From an uncultured Oscillospiraceae bacterium (GTDB taxonomy: Bacteria > Bacillota > Clostridia > Oscillospirales > Oscillospiraceae): a stretch of DNA of 64,000 nt. The position numbers and the translations under genes were made by a program. Positions 1-7,401 of the stretch are shown in pieces. Where the stretch lies: NCBI GenBank assembly GCA_910585265.1, contig CAJUCA010000007.1, forward strand, positions 1 to 64,000, written 5' to 3'. Each line of letters opens with the position of its first letter. Within the stretch, counting starts at the first letter, position 1. The notes under the pieces are model-generated. The model was not told where the DNA came from. It saw nothing but the letters and a program-made list of their open reading frames with translations, and searched no databases.

Positions 1-28
1 TTTTCCGTTCCATTCTGTCCTTGTTCCC

Positions 29-508
29 TTATGTGCTTTTTTCAGCAAGCCCTAATTTATCAAAATCATTTGTTGATGTGTTCAAAAGCAATTCTTCTGG
101 CACACATAAGCCACTTGCAAACTGGGCAATCCTTTTCTTTGCAAATCCTTTGGTTTTTGCGCTATAAACAACGCCAAATGAAACGCCTAATACTACTGCA
201 ATATCCACCATGCTGATTCCATAAACACACTTGATTGCATCAAAAAAGTTAATTGATACGGGTCTCCCTTCATTATAGTCGTCAACAAGACGAGAAAAAT
301 CTTGATAGGAAATGTGACCGCCGTTGTAGGCCTCTCTCAGAAAACGAGGGGCAGTAGTTGTTTGATGCTCAAAATACTTAAAACTTGCGCCCCAATCATT
401 ACAACACTTGGTATCATCAGTAATTGGCTCTCCATACCGATAAACATTGCCAGAACCAGCACATATGCCTTCAAAGTTAAACTCACAGGTGCTACAGTCT
501 TTCCTCAT
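29..508 (-). CDS. Hypothetical protein with Cys-rich N-terminus and HTH-like segment
   Basis: A 159-residue protein of unknown function. The first 40 residues hold several cysteines (CSTC near residue 5, a later C, then CC near 35), which could bind a metal. Around residues 90-125 the pattern resembles a helix-turn-helix (VDIAVVLGVSFGVVYSAK), so a DNA-binding role in the mobile region is possible. The start follows a good GAGGAGG-type ribosome site. It lies in AT-rich DNA at the left edge of the island, unlike the GC-rich chromosome to the right. I recognise no family and infer only a small regulator-like accessory protein. Confidence 0.6.
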   Translation of the reverse strand: MRKDCSTCEFNFEGICAGSGNVYRYGEPITDDTKCCNDWGASFKYFEHQTTTAPRFLREAYNGGHISYQDFSRLVDDYNEGRPVSINFFDAIKCVYGISMVDIAVVLGVSFGVVYSAKTKGFAKKRIAQFASGLCVPEELLLNTSTNDFDKLGLAEKST

Positions 509-655
509 TTTACATCCTCCTCATGGTTCCTTTTAGATTGTAGACCGTTCTGTATATGCATATTATACCAGCCTACAGCAATTTTGACAATTGTTATAAT
601 GGGCTTATTCCCTGACAAAACAATGCTTAACTACCGATATATGATACCAATAGAT

Positions 656-1492
656 TTACTCAGTTGGCAAAAATGGAGCAAGCTGATATGTAGCAGTTCC
701 TGAGCCATCTACATCATTTTCAAAATATGTTCTATTGATGGAGATATAAATCGTATCTCTGCTGCGCTTTCCCTGTATGTCAGAATATTCAACATATAGA
801 ACAATGTATAAGTTTTCTGGCAAGGATGCACATTTCATAATTTCATGGATCAAAATCGAGTATGCCATTGGCAATGGGAGCGTATATGTTTCTGTTGCAT
901 CAGACAACATATACATTAAGCGTGGGTTGCGCTCCATATTTGTGACAACAAGTCTTCCGCCAAAAGAAAAGGCTGCACTCTTGTCAAACGTGCAAAAATT
1001 TGATTTTGATGGATTGCACACTGATAGATAATCAGTCAAAAGGAGGAGATTATTTTGATCCCATTCGAAACAAATATCTCTGGCGGTACCAATACCTATA
1101 TTTACAGCGGTAAAACTTTCTAATTCCCCATTCGGAAATATATTGACGGGCAGGCTGAATGTCCCTGTGATGCTTCCATCCTCGTTAACCTCATAGTTAC
1201 CATCTGACTTTTTGGGTAAAGATGAAAGCCACTTTTCTTCACCATTAGCATCCCACGAAATTTGAAAATCTGCTGCATTCATAAGGACTGCTGGTTTGTA
1301 GGCGGCATCACGATCTTTTCGCATTTCATTGAGGGTTAGCAGAACTCCAATGAAAGACAAACAGGCTATAACCGCCATAAATATTTGTATCATATCAGAA
1401 AGCAAAAAGGACACTCTCCTATCCCCTAACTCCATAGTTACCTCTTTGATATGAACTTTGCTTCGATTTTTACGTTGCCTATTGTTGCTCAT
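656..1492 (-). CDS. Hypothetical protein with one N-terminal membrane segment
   Basis: A 278-residue protein of unknown function. After a basic N-terminus (SNNRQRKNRSKVH) there is one hydrophobic segment at about residues 35-58 (IQIFMAVIACLSFIGVLL), followed by a soluble domain rich in beta-type sequence. This suggests an inner-membrane anchor with the rest on one side. I chose the ATG at 1492 because an AGGAG site lies 10 bases upstream; the longer frame to 1534 has no such site. It lies between the KilA-N gene and the 159-residue ORF in the same direction, all AT-rich accessory DNA. Confidence 0.6.
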   Translation of the reverse strand: MSNNRQRKNRSKVHIKEVTMELGDRRVSFLLSDMIQIFMAVIACLSFIGVLLTLNEMRKDRDAAYKPAVLMNAADFQISWDANGEEKWLSSLPKKSDGNYEVNEDGSITGTFSLPVNIFPNGELESFTAVNIGIGTARDICFEWDQNNLLLLTDYLSVCNPSKSNFCTFDKSAAFSFGGRLVVTNMERNPRLMYMLSDATETYTLPLPMAYSILIHEIMKCASLPENLYIVLYVEYSDIQGKRSRDTIYISINRTYFENDVDGSGTATYQLAPFLPTE

Positions 1493-1538
1493 GTATTTGC
1501 ATCTCCTGATAATATCTATCTGCCAATAGTACACACTG

Positions 1539-2162
1539 TCATCTAAGCTGTCCGCGATTCAACGACAGTTCCAGCAATAGCATCTTAAATTCCGGTGCAA
1601 GCCATGCGGCGAATTCACACGCAATCATGGGATGAGCAAAAGTTCCACCGGATTTACCCTGTTTAGAAATAATACCAATTGCTTTTGTCCGCTCAATCCA
1701 CAGTTTTGGCGTCAATGTAAAGGAAGCAGCTTTCTTTTTTTCCAGCAGTTCCATGTAACCAGCTTCACTGTAATCAGGGTTGTGTTCCTTCTCCCATAAA
1801 TTCAAGAATGCCAAAGTGTTTCCGCTTCGCAGCCAACTCTGGATCACGTATCCTGACGCATCTTCGCTGTGCGCTCGGGCAATTTCGGTAAGAGAAGTAT
1901 AACTTTCAGTCTGCTCTTTCTCCTGTGATACAGACGCATTTCTTTGGGCAGCACACTTCAGTACTTCATCTTTGCTCTGACCATAGCCGGCGAAACCAAG
2001 AACCAAATATCCAGTAAGATCGTTTTCCTTTGCAATTCGCAGCATAATCCTGTCCCGTTCTTCACAGGTAATGTTATCTGCCGCTACAAGGTATTTCAGC
2101 AGATTACCGATCCCAGCTAAATCCACGGGGTTGAGTTTCTTTTTCTCTGCCACACGCCTCAC
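1539..2162 (-). CDS. KilA-N domain protein
   Basis: The C-terminal half (about residues 95-205) matches the KilA-N domain of phage and mobile-element proteins: a region around GYVIQSWLRSGNTLAFL, then TPKLWIERTKAIGI, then a terminal AHPMIACEFAAWLAPEFK stretch typical of the fold. KilA-N proteins are DNA-binding accessory or antirepressor-like proteins; the exact role here is unknown. The N-terminal 80 residues are not recognised. The start is a GTG at 2162 or the in-frame GTG at 2153, which has the better GAGGTGAGG spacing. It lies downstream of a broken recombinase gene in the same direction. Confidence 0.75.
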   Translation of the reverse strand: MRRVAEKKKLNPVDLAGIGNLLKYLVAADNITCEERDRIMLRIAKENDLTGYLVLGFAGYGQSKDEVLKCAAQRNASVSQEKEQTESYTSLTEIARAHSEDASGYVIQSWLRSGNTLAFLNLWEKEHNPDYSEAGYMELLEKKKAASFTLTPKLWIERTKAIGIISKQGKSGGTFAHPMIACEFAAWLAPEFKMLLLELSLNRGQLR

Positions 2163-2208
2163 CTCTTGAAGCTATTGTAACAGATATTGTGGAGATTGGG
2201 AATAGAAA

Positions 2209-2562
2209 TTATATTTGGAGCATAGAAGGCGAGACATACCGGGTTGCCCTACGGGGCGCACCGGCCTTGTCATAATCGATATTACAGCGAGCGTTTTTTT
2301 CAAATTGTGCATCCGTGAAGGATTTGAAGCCAACAATGGCAATATATTTCGAGTTGGAAAGCAGATGGTCGACCGCCGCACGTGTCCATTTTACTTTTCC
2401 TGTCGGAGAGGGAATTTGCTTTTTGTACAGCATATCTACAACCTTTCCCAAACTGGCCCCGGCGAGGTAGTAGCCAAAAATCATACGGACAGTTTCAGCT
2501 TCATTTTCATTGATCGCAAGAGAACCGATAGAAGTCAAGTCAAAACCATATGGTATTCTCAT
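2209..2562 (-). pseudogene. Large serine recombinase fragment (recombinase domain only)
   Basis: The 117 residues match only the middle 'Recombinase' domain of large serine integrases. They open with IPYGFDLTSIGSLAINENEA, continue through MIFGYYLAGASLGKVV and IPSPTGKVKWTRAAV, and reach SNSKYIAIVGFKSF. The N-terminal catalytic domain with its serine is absent, and so is the long C-terminal zinc/coiled-coil region. A GAGGAGA site precedes the ATG, so a short product might be made, but it cannot recombine DNA on its own. I read it as a remnant of an older element in the AT-rich left segment. Confidence 0.7.
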
Positions 2563-2710
2563 GTTTCATTCTCCTCAAAAATAAAATTTCCCATGTCCTT
2601 ATCTCTAAACAGGAGATAAAACATAGGAATATGACATGAATTATTTATTGCTTGTGGTTATTTCGCACAATAGCTCAGCAGATACTTTGTGTGTTTTGCT
2701 GAGGAAATAG

Positions 2711-2748
2711 CAAAACCCGAGCATAGTCATGCTATACTCGGGTTTTGT
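2711..2748 (-). terminator. Intrinsic terminator downstream of tRNA-Ser
   Basis: An inverted repeat with AAAACCCGAG/CTCGGGTTTT arms sits just 3' of the tRNA gene on the minus strand, with a T-rich tail on that strand. It fits a terminator for the tRNA-Ser transcript. Confidence 0.7.
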
Positions 2749-2754
2749 CTAATA

Positions 2755-2845
2755 TGGCGCAGCGGGTGGGATTCGAACCCACGGTACCATTGCTGGTACA
2801 CCTGATTTCGAGTCAGGCTCGTTATAACCGCTTCGATACCGCTGC
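2755..2845 (-). tRNA. tRNA-Ser (anticodon CGA), first copy
   Basis: A complete 91-base serine tRNA with the CCA encoded. The acceptor stem pairs GCAGCGG with CCGCTGC and is followed by G and CCA. The anticodon stem CCTGA/TCAGG encloses loop CTCGAAA with anticodon CGA, a long variable arm is present, and the T arm contains GGTTCGAATCC. Its 3' half is identical to the copy at 20774-20864, while the 5' half differs at several positions. The anticodon loop holds the GATTTCGAGTCA core (plus strand 2804-2815) that recurs at the island ends. Confidence 0.95.
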
Positions 2846-2893
2846 ATGATTGATTCCCAACGCTTTGCCGCCTCACCGCAGCGAGGGGCAGCG

Positions 2894-2957
2894 CGTAGAA
2901 AAGCGTAGAAAAAACGTAGAAAATCCGTAGATATGGAGCCGTAGAAAAACGTAGATA
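2894..2957. repeat. Six phased CGTAG(A) repeats beside tRNA-Ser
   Basis: The pentamer CGTAG begins at 2894, 2904, 2915, 2926, 2940 and 2950, mostly as CGTAGAAAA and twice as CGTAGATAT. Spacing is 10-14 bases, close to one helical turn. Lying between two attachment-core copies, it looks like an array of protein-binding sites, for example integrase arm sites. That function is inferred. Confidence 0.6.
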
Positions 2958-3016
2958 TCCCCGAAAGCCCAGTAATACCAACGGTTCCCGCCGTTGGCCG
3001 CCCGCCTGACCTGCAC

Positions 3017-3028
3017 GATTTCGAGTCA
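3017..3028. other. Attachment-core copy GATTTCGAGTCA outside a tRNA
   Basis: The 12-base core of the tRNA-Ser anticodon region recurs here with no other tRNA sequence around it, 213 bases from the copy in the first tRNA. It is a likely attP- or att-type scar of a tRNA-targeting tyrosine recombinase. Confidence 0.5.
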
Positions 3029-3095
3029 TTGGAAGGCGTTGGCTTTTGCTGTCATGGAGCGGCATCTTGTGGCGTTTCAAAATGGCGCAACCCGT

Positions 3096-3135
3096 TGAAA
3101 CAAGCGGATTTGCAGGTGCAAAGCTGCTTGTTTCA
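3096..3135 (-). terminator. Inverted repeat downstream of fic
   Basis: Ten-base arms TGAAACAAGC/GCTTGTTTCA separated by 20 bases lie just past the fic stop codon on the minus strand. There is no clear T-run, so a terminator role is tentative. Confidence 0.35.
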
Positions 3136-3198
3136 GGCAGTTCAGAGAATAGGGGCAAAAAGACCATTCCCCGGATAATCGTGAGCAAACTGTGTGCG

Positions 3199-4242
3199 TC
3201 AGGCTCTGGTATAGAATGTTGCTCGTCCTTTACCGTGCTTGATGAGGACACCCTCATCCACTAACTGCTTGAGGGAACTTTCTACAGAGGTCTTGCCCAA
3301 TGTTGGGCACAGTTCCATGATATCCGCCTTCGTAAATTTCCCGATCCTGCACCCCACTGTGCGGCGCACAACTTCGATTGCAGAACGCTTGCCGCCCACC
3401 AGCTCCAGCCGTTCGTCAAGCTCCCGGTAGGCGGCCAGAATGACACAGAGCAGATATTTGATGAACGGAGTGGGGTCGTCAGCGCTCTCGTACCAGCCGG
3501 ACTGGCTGGCCTCCAGTGCGTTGTAGTACAAATCCTTGTTCTTGGCGATCTTGTTTTCCAGCGAGATGTATTTCCCAACCTGATACCCGGCACGGTAGAG
3601 CAGAAGTGTGGTCAGCAGACGGCTCATTCTGCCGTTGCCGTCGTTGAACGGATGGACACACAAGAAGTCGTGAATCAGCACCGGGATCAGGATCAGCGGG
3701 TCGATCTCCTGTGTGTCAATGACCCGGTTATAGCTATTGCAGATTTGATCGATCGCCGCCGGGGTTTCATAGGGCGGCAGGGGAGTGAACAGCACAAATG
3801 TGTTCCCCGCTGCATCGGTGGCGCTGATGTAGTTCTGCGTGTTCTTGAAGCTGCCGCCAATCCCCTTCTCGGAGTATCGGTATAAATCCCGGTGGAGCTG
3901 GAGGATGTAGCTGGATCGCAGGGGAATATATTCGTAGCTCTCATGGATGGTGTTCAGCACATCCCGGTAGCCCATGATCTCACGCTCGTCCCGCGTCCGG
4001 GGCGTTGTCTTGTCTGCGCAGAGCTGCTTCAGCCGGGTGTTGGTGGTGCGGATGCCCTCGATCTCATTGGACGCCTCCGTACTCTGTATCTTGGCGATTT
4101 CCACCAGCCGTTCAAGCTCTGTGGGCTGCTGTTTTAAGAGCACCTGCTGTCTCCCTTTGTACTCATGTATTTGGGCTACATAACCCAGGATTTCACTGTC
4201 CCAAGTGCGCTCTTTTAGCTTCGTGTAGTCAAATTCCCGCAT
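3199..4242 (-). CDS. Fic family protein (class II, self-inhibited)
   Basis: A 347-residue Fic protein, a family that transfers AMP or related groups from nucleotides onto target proteins. The catalytic motif HPFNDGNGRMSR is complete. An N-terminal inhibitory helix motif (SNEIEG, the [S/T]xxxE[G/N] pattern) is present near residue 60, so activity is expected to be autoinhibited. The C-terminal about 70 residues resemble a winged helix (FTKADIMELCPTLGKTSVESSLKQL). The ATG at 4242 is preceded by AGGAGGTG. It lies alone between the tRNA-Ser end and the MobV module, so a stand-alone toxin or regulator role is likely. The target is unknown. Confidence 0.9.
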   Translation of the reverse strand: MREFDYTKLKERTWDSEILGYVAQIHEYKGRQQVLLKQQPTELERLVEIAKIQSTEASNEIEGIRTTNTRLKQLCADKTTPRTRDEREIMGYRDVLNTIHESYEYIPLRSSYILQLHRDLYRYSEKGIGGSFKNTQNYISATDAAGNTFVLFTPLPPYETPAAIDQICNSYNRVIDTQEIDPLILIPVLIHDFLCVHPFNDGNGRMSRLLTTLLLYRAGYQVGKYISLENKIAKNKDLYYNALEASQSGWYESADDPTPFIKYLLCVILAAYRELDERLELVGGKRSAIEVVRRTVGCRIGKFTKADIMELCPTLGKTSVESSLKQLVDEGVLIKHGKGRATFYTRA

Positions 4243-4277
4243 CGTGCCACCTCCTGAAGCCAACTATTATTTCCCGA

Positions 4278-4306
4278 ATCATATCACATTTCAGGAGATA
4301 ATTCAA
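4278..4306 (-). promoter_or_regulatory. Promoter for fic
   Basis: On the minus strand TTGAAT and TATGAT are separated by 17 bases, 36 bases upstream of the fic start codon. This is a good sigma-A type match. Confidence 0.6.
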
Positions 4307-4318
4307 CTGCATACGAAA

Positions 4319-4360
4319 GAATCTCCCAGATTATCAGTATATCCGGGAGATTCCTTTTTG
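4319..4360 (+). terminator. Intrinsic terminator at left edge of MobV module
   Basis: Arms GAATCTCCC/GGGAGATTC are followed by CTTTTTG on the plus strand. No plus-strand gene ends nearby, so it may insulate the mobilisation module from outside transcription. Confidence 0.55.
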
Positions 4361-4455
4361 ATTCATCCTTGTGCCAGCGCCTGTGATTGTTCGCAGGCGC
4401 TGTGTTTTTCTCTGCAATAGCCCCCGTCGGGGTCCCGGGGTGTCCCCGGGCGCAC

Positions 4456-4492
4456 AGCCTTGCCAACGGCAAGGTATAGTGCGTTATACCGC
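4456..4492 (+). other. MobV-type origin of transfer (oriT)
   Basis: An inverted repeat CCTTGCC/GGCAAGG (4458-4474) runs directly into GGTATA-GTGCGT-TATACC (4473-4490). The second part matches the pMV158-family oriT core TAGTGTG/TTA with one base change. By analogy the nick would fall after G4483. It lies about 190 bases upstream of the MobV relaxase gene, which is where such origins are found. Confidence 0.75.
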
Positions 4493-4507
4493 CCTGACAA
4501 CCGCACG

Positions 4508-4546
4508 CGCAAATGTCCGGCCCTCTGCCAGGGCCGGACATTTGCG
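4508..4546. repeat. Perfect 16-bp inverted repeat between oriT and mobV
   Basis: Arms CGCAAATGTCCGGCCC and their exact complement surround a 7-base loop. There is no T-run. It may be part of the transfer origin, a mob-gene operator, or a replication-type hairpin. Confidence 0.6.
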
Positions 4547-4681
4547 TGGGCGGGGAAACCGCCGCCGCACCTGCCGGCAGGGCTGCGCCAGCTTGTCCTG
4601 CGGCGGGTTCCACATGGCGGGGCGGTATGTGAAACATCCGCTCTCTGCCATCCATCCCCGAACAGAAAGGAGCATCGCTTT

Positions 4682-5650
4682 ATGCCATACGCAATCCTGC
4701 GGTTTGAGAAACGTAAGGGCGGCCCGGCCTCCGCCCTTGAGAAGCACCACGAGCGAAAAAAGAACCAGTACGCCAGCAACCCGGATATCGATCGGGAGCG
4801 CTCCCATCTCAACTACCACTTGGTCGAACCCACGCTGAAGTATTACGGCGAGATCCAAACCAGAATCGAAAAGGCACAGCGGAAAAACCCGAAATGCAAA
4901 GTGCGCAAGGACAGCGTGAAATTCATCGACACCATCGTCACTGCCACACCGGAATATCTCGCGTCTCTGCCGCCAGACAAGGTGCGCCGCTACTTTGAGC
5001 GGGCACTGGAATTTCTTCAACAGGAGGTTGGCGCGGAGAATATCTTTTCCGCCGTCGTCCACATGGACGAGCGCAACCCCCATATGCACCTGTGTTTTGT
5101 CCCACTGACCAAAGACAACCGCTTGTGCGCCAAAGAGGTCATGGGCGGACGGGACAAGCTGATCCAATGGCAGGACAAATTCCATGACTACATGGCGCAG
5201 GAATTCCCCCAACTGGAGCGCGGTCAGGCCGCCGCCGTCACGAAGCGGAAGCACGTTCCCACATGGCTCTATAAACAGGCACACCGCTTGAGCGATGAAA
5301 TGGTTCAAATCCAGAAGGAGCTCAAAAACATCGGAGCGTTGAACGCAGGAAAGCAGAGAGAAAAAATTCTGGCGCTGCTGACGAAATGGTACCCAGAGGT
5401 CAATGCGTTTGAGGCAAAACTGAAGCCTTACGATGAGCAGATCAGAACGCTGGAACAGAGGGCCCGTGAACTGCGCGGTGATGCGGAGCGTGCGCAGTGG
5501 CGCACTGAGCAGGAGCATCAGGAAAACCTGTCGCTCATTCATGAACTGCGGGAGTATCAGGATTTCATCGACTCCATCCCAGAAGATGTGCTTGCGGAAT
5601 TGAGACAGAGGTATGAAATGGAGCAGGAACAGCAGAAATTTACAAAATGA
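4682..5650 (+). CDS. mobV: MobV/Pre family relaxase
   Basis: A 322-residue mobilisation relaxase that nicks oriT and leads the strand during conjugal transfer by a helper element. The N-terminus (MPYAILRFEKRKGG) and HLNYH near residue 41 fit MobV motif I. The metal-binding motif HMDERNPHMHL near residue 127 matches the family HxDExxPHxH pattern. The C-terminal third is a charged coiled coil. I chose the ATG at 4682, because the open frame upstream runs through the oriT hairpins. It sits directly downstream of the oriT and upstream of a serine recombinase, so this segment looks like a small mobilisable unit. Confidence 0.88.
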   Translation: MPYAILRFEKRKGGPASALEKHHERKKNQYASNPDIDRERSHLNYHLVEPTLKYYGEIQTRIEKAQRKNPKCKVRKDSVKFIDTIVTATPEYLASLPPDKVRRYFERALEFLQQEVGAENIFSAVVHMDERNPHMHLCFVPLTKDNRLCAKEVMGGRDKLIQWQDKFHDYMAQEFPQLERGQAAAVTKRKHVPTWLYKQAHRLSDEMVQIQKELKNIGALNAGKQREKILALLTKWYPEVNAFEAKLKPYDEQIRTLEQRARELRGDAERAQWRTEQEHQENLSLIHELREYQDFIDSIPEDVLAELRQRYEMEQEQQKFTK

Positions 5651-5677
5651 TTTTTCCACACCTCCCGGAGGTGCGGA

Positions 5678-6346
5678 GTGGCCAGTGCGTCGGGGGTGTG
5701 GTATCATCTTGCGGCGCAGAAAGGAGGTTCGATCACTATTTCAAATACATACGGCTATATCCGGGTCAGTACCAGAGAGCAAAACGAGGATCGGCAGTTG
5801 ATTGCCCTGCGGGAGATGTCCATTCCGGAGCAGAACATTTTTATGGACAAGCAGTCCGGCAAGGATTTCAACCGTCCTCAGTATAAAAAGCTGGTTAAAA
5901 AACTTAAGCCGGACGATTTGCTCTACATCAAGAGCATCGACCAGCTGGGACGCAACTATGAAGAAATCCAAAACCAGTGGCGGATTCTCACCAAGGAGAA
6001 GAAGATCGACATTGTGGTGCTGGATATGCCCCTGCTGGATACCCGGCCGGGCAAAGACCTAATGGGCACCTTTCTCAGCGATATTGTCCTGCAAGTGCTG
6101 TCCTTTGTGGCGGAGAACGAGCGTACCAACATTCGCCAGCGGCAAAAGGAGGGCATCACAGCGGCAAAGGCGCGGGGCGTCCGGTTCGGCAGACCGCCCA
6201 GGCCGCTGCCGGAGAGCTACCACAGCGCCTTCCAGCGGTGGAAAGCCGGGACAATCACGGGTACAGCGGCGGCGAAGGAGTGCGGAATGCCGCTGTCTAC
6301 GTTCCGCTACCGGGCGGAGATTTACGAAAAAGCCAAGTTATTGTAA
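5678..6346 (+). CDS. Small serine recombinase / resolvase
   Basis: About 200 residues with the resolvase/invertase catalytic domain: GYIRVSTREQNEDRQ carries the nucleophile serine, IKSIDQLGRNYEEI is the conserved core, and ENERTNIRQRQKEGI leads into the E helix. A C-terminal helix-turn-helix follows (FGRPPRPLP, then AAAKECGMPLSTFRYRA). The only ordinary start codon in frame is the ATG at 5678. However, a strong AAGGAGG at 5721-5727 sits inside that extension, just before ATC5732/ATT5738, so translation may really begin at a rare start codon there. A perfect inverted repeat right after the stop could be its recombination site. Confidence 0.88.
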   Translation: MASASGVWYHLAAQKGGSITISNTYGYIRVSTREQNEDRQLIALREMSIPEQNIFMDKQSGKDFNRPQYKKLVKKLKPDDLLYIKSIDQLGRNYEEIQNQWRILTKEKKIDIVVLDMPLLDTRPGKDLMGTFLSDIVLQVLSFVAENERTNIRQRQKEGITAAKARGVRFGRPPRPLPESYHSAFQRWKAGTITGTAAAKECGMPLSTFRYRAEIYEKAKLL

Positions 6347-6357
6347 AGGGGGCAGAT

Positions 6358-6383
6358 TTGCAGGAACGTGTACCTTCCTGCAA
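6358..6383. repeat. Inverted repeat after serine recombinase (candidate recombination site)
   Basis: Arms TTGCAGGAA/TTCCTGCAA flank an 8-base spacer, 11 bases after the recombinase stop. A further TTGCAGGAA copy with similar flanks lies at 6474-6482. Such half-sites next to a resolvase gene suggest a binding or crossover region. Confidence 0.5.
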
Positions 6384-6514
6384 GCCATTCTCACCGACAA
6401 AAAATATTGGCTGAAGTATTGAAAACAAGCCATTTTTGTGGTATCTTATTCCTTGAATAGTAGAAGGGCAAATTTGCAGGAAGGTACACTTTCTTAAAAA
6501 CAGGTGTGTTTACA

Positions 6515-6964
6515 ATGAGTATTATAAAAGTGGAACATAAAACCGACTGTGAGCTTCTCGAAATTGGCCGCAAAATAGGTGAATCATTTGCAGCCGAGAA
6601 ATCTGGAGTTGTAACAATTCTACCAAAGAATCATATTGTGAAAACATTTCAAATAATGACAGAGTTTTACTACAAGCTCGGGGTACTTTATCAAATCTCA
6701 GAAAATAGCGAAGGCTATTTGGCCTTTTGGAGAAAAAGTCAAAAGATACCACTAAAGCTAAAGGCACGTGTAATAAGACGAATGATATTGGAAGTGCCTC
6801 TACATTCCTGCCTCTTGATAGCGCCTACAGGGTGTGAACAATTTCGGTTAATCTTTAAACATGAAGAAGATTATGTAGCGGTATCACATGTCCTCGTAGT
6901 TGTGTCCGAAAAACCAGTATTTGAATCGGCATCGTTGGCGAACCTCATCGAAGAATTCTGTTAG
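6515..6964 (+). CDS. Hypothetical protein, weakly GNAT-like N-terminus
   Basis: A 149-residue protein in AT-rich DNA. The middle part (FYYKLGVLYQISENSEGYLAFW at about residues 45-70) recalls the first strands of GNAT acetyltransferases, but I see no acetyl-CoA binding loop, so the assignment is weak. It may be a divergent or partial copy. The ATG at 6515 has AGGTG nine bases upstream; a GTG at 6506 is the alternative. It lies between the resolvase and the large minus-strand operon, with base composition unlike either. Confidence 0.5.
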   Translation: MSIIKVEHKTDCELLEIGRKIGESFAAEKSGVVTILPKNHIVKTFQIMTEFYYKLGVLYQISENSEGYLAFWRKSQKIPLKLKARVIRRMILEVPLHSCLLIAPTGCEQFRLIFKHEEDYVAVSHVLVVVSEKPVFESASLANLIEEFC

Positions 6965-7150
6965 GGCGTCCCTCTGGTAATGGTGAGGTTCCGTAACGAT
7001 GGTTTCAAACAAATGTAGTAGAGACAGTTGGTATATTGCAGAAAATTTGAACAAAAAAGACGATTATTTTTCCCAAGGCCGCAATGCTGGACTAAATGCC
7101 TCAGCATTGCGGCCTTGGGGTAAAGGTTTAGATGTTGCAGTAGAAAATGT

Positions 7151-7315
7151 CTATTGTAACCAACACCGCCGGGCAATCTCCTCCAGATTCTCCTCATCGG
7201 CGTGTCTGATCTCGTCCTCGTCCAACAGCATGGCACCAAAGCCGGAGAACGTCCCGGCGTAAATTTCGTCCAGCAGCTCCTGGCGCAGGGATTCCGTGTC
7301 GCTGTATTCACGCAT
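7151..7315 (-). CDS. Small acidic protein downstream of the helicase operon
   Basis: A 54-residue reading frame beginning MREYSDTESLRQELLDE and ending EEIARRCWLQ. It is strongly acidic and mostly helical in appearance, with a good AGAGGAGG site just upstream of the ATG at 7315. It lies 86 bases after the stop of the 847-residue gene in the same direction, so it is probably the last gene of that operon. I do not recognise a family. Small acidic partners in such operons are often regulators or inhibitors, but that is only a suggestion. Confidence 0.55.
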   Translation of the reverse strand: MREYSDTESLRQELLDEIYAGTFSGFGAMLLDEDEIRHADEENLEEIARRCWLQ

Positions 7316-7401
7316 CGTGATGCCTCCTCTGTTTCAAAAGCAAATCCGGTAGGGTTATCGCCCCGCCCCTGGTGGGACGATAACCCTGAATCGGCGGTTT
7401 C

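Noticed and set aside
2727..3257. A 176-codon minus-strand frame through tRNA-Ser
   Set aside because: It spans a tRNA gene and the attachment repeats and has no protein features.
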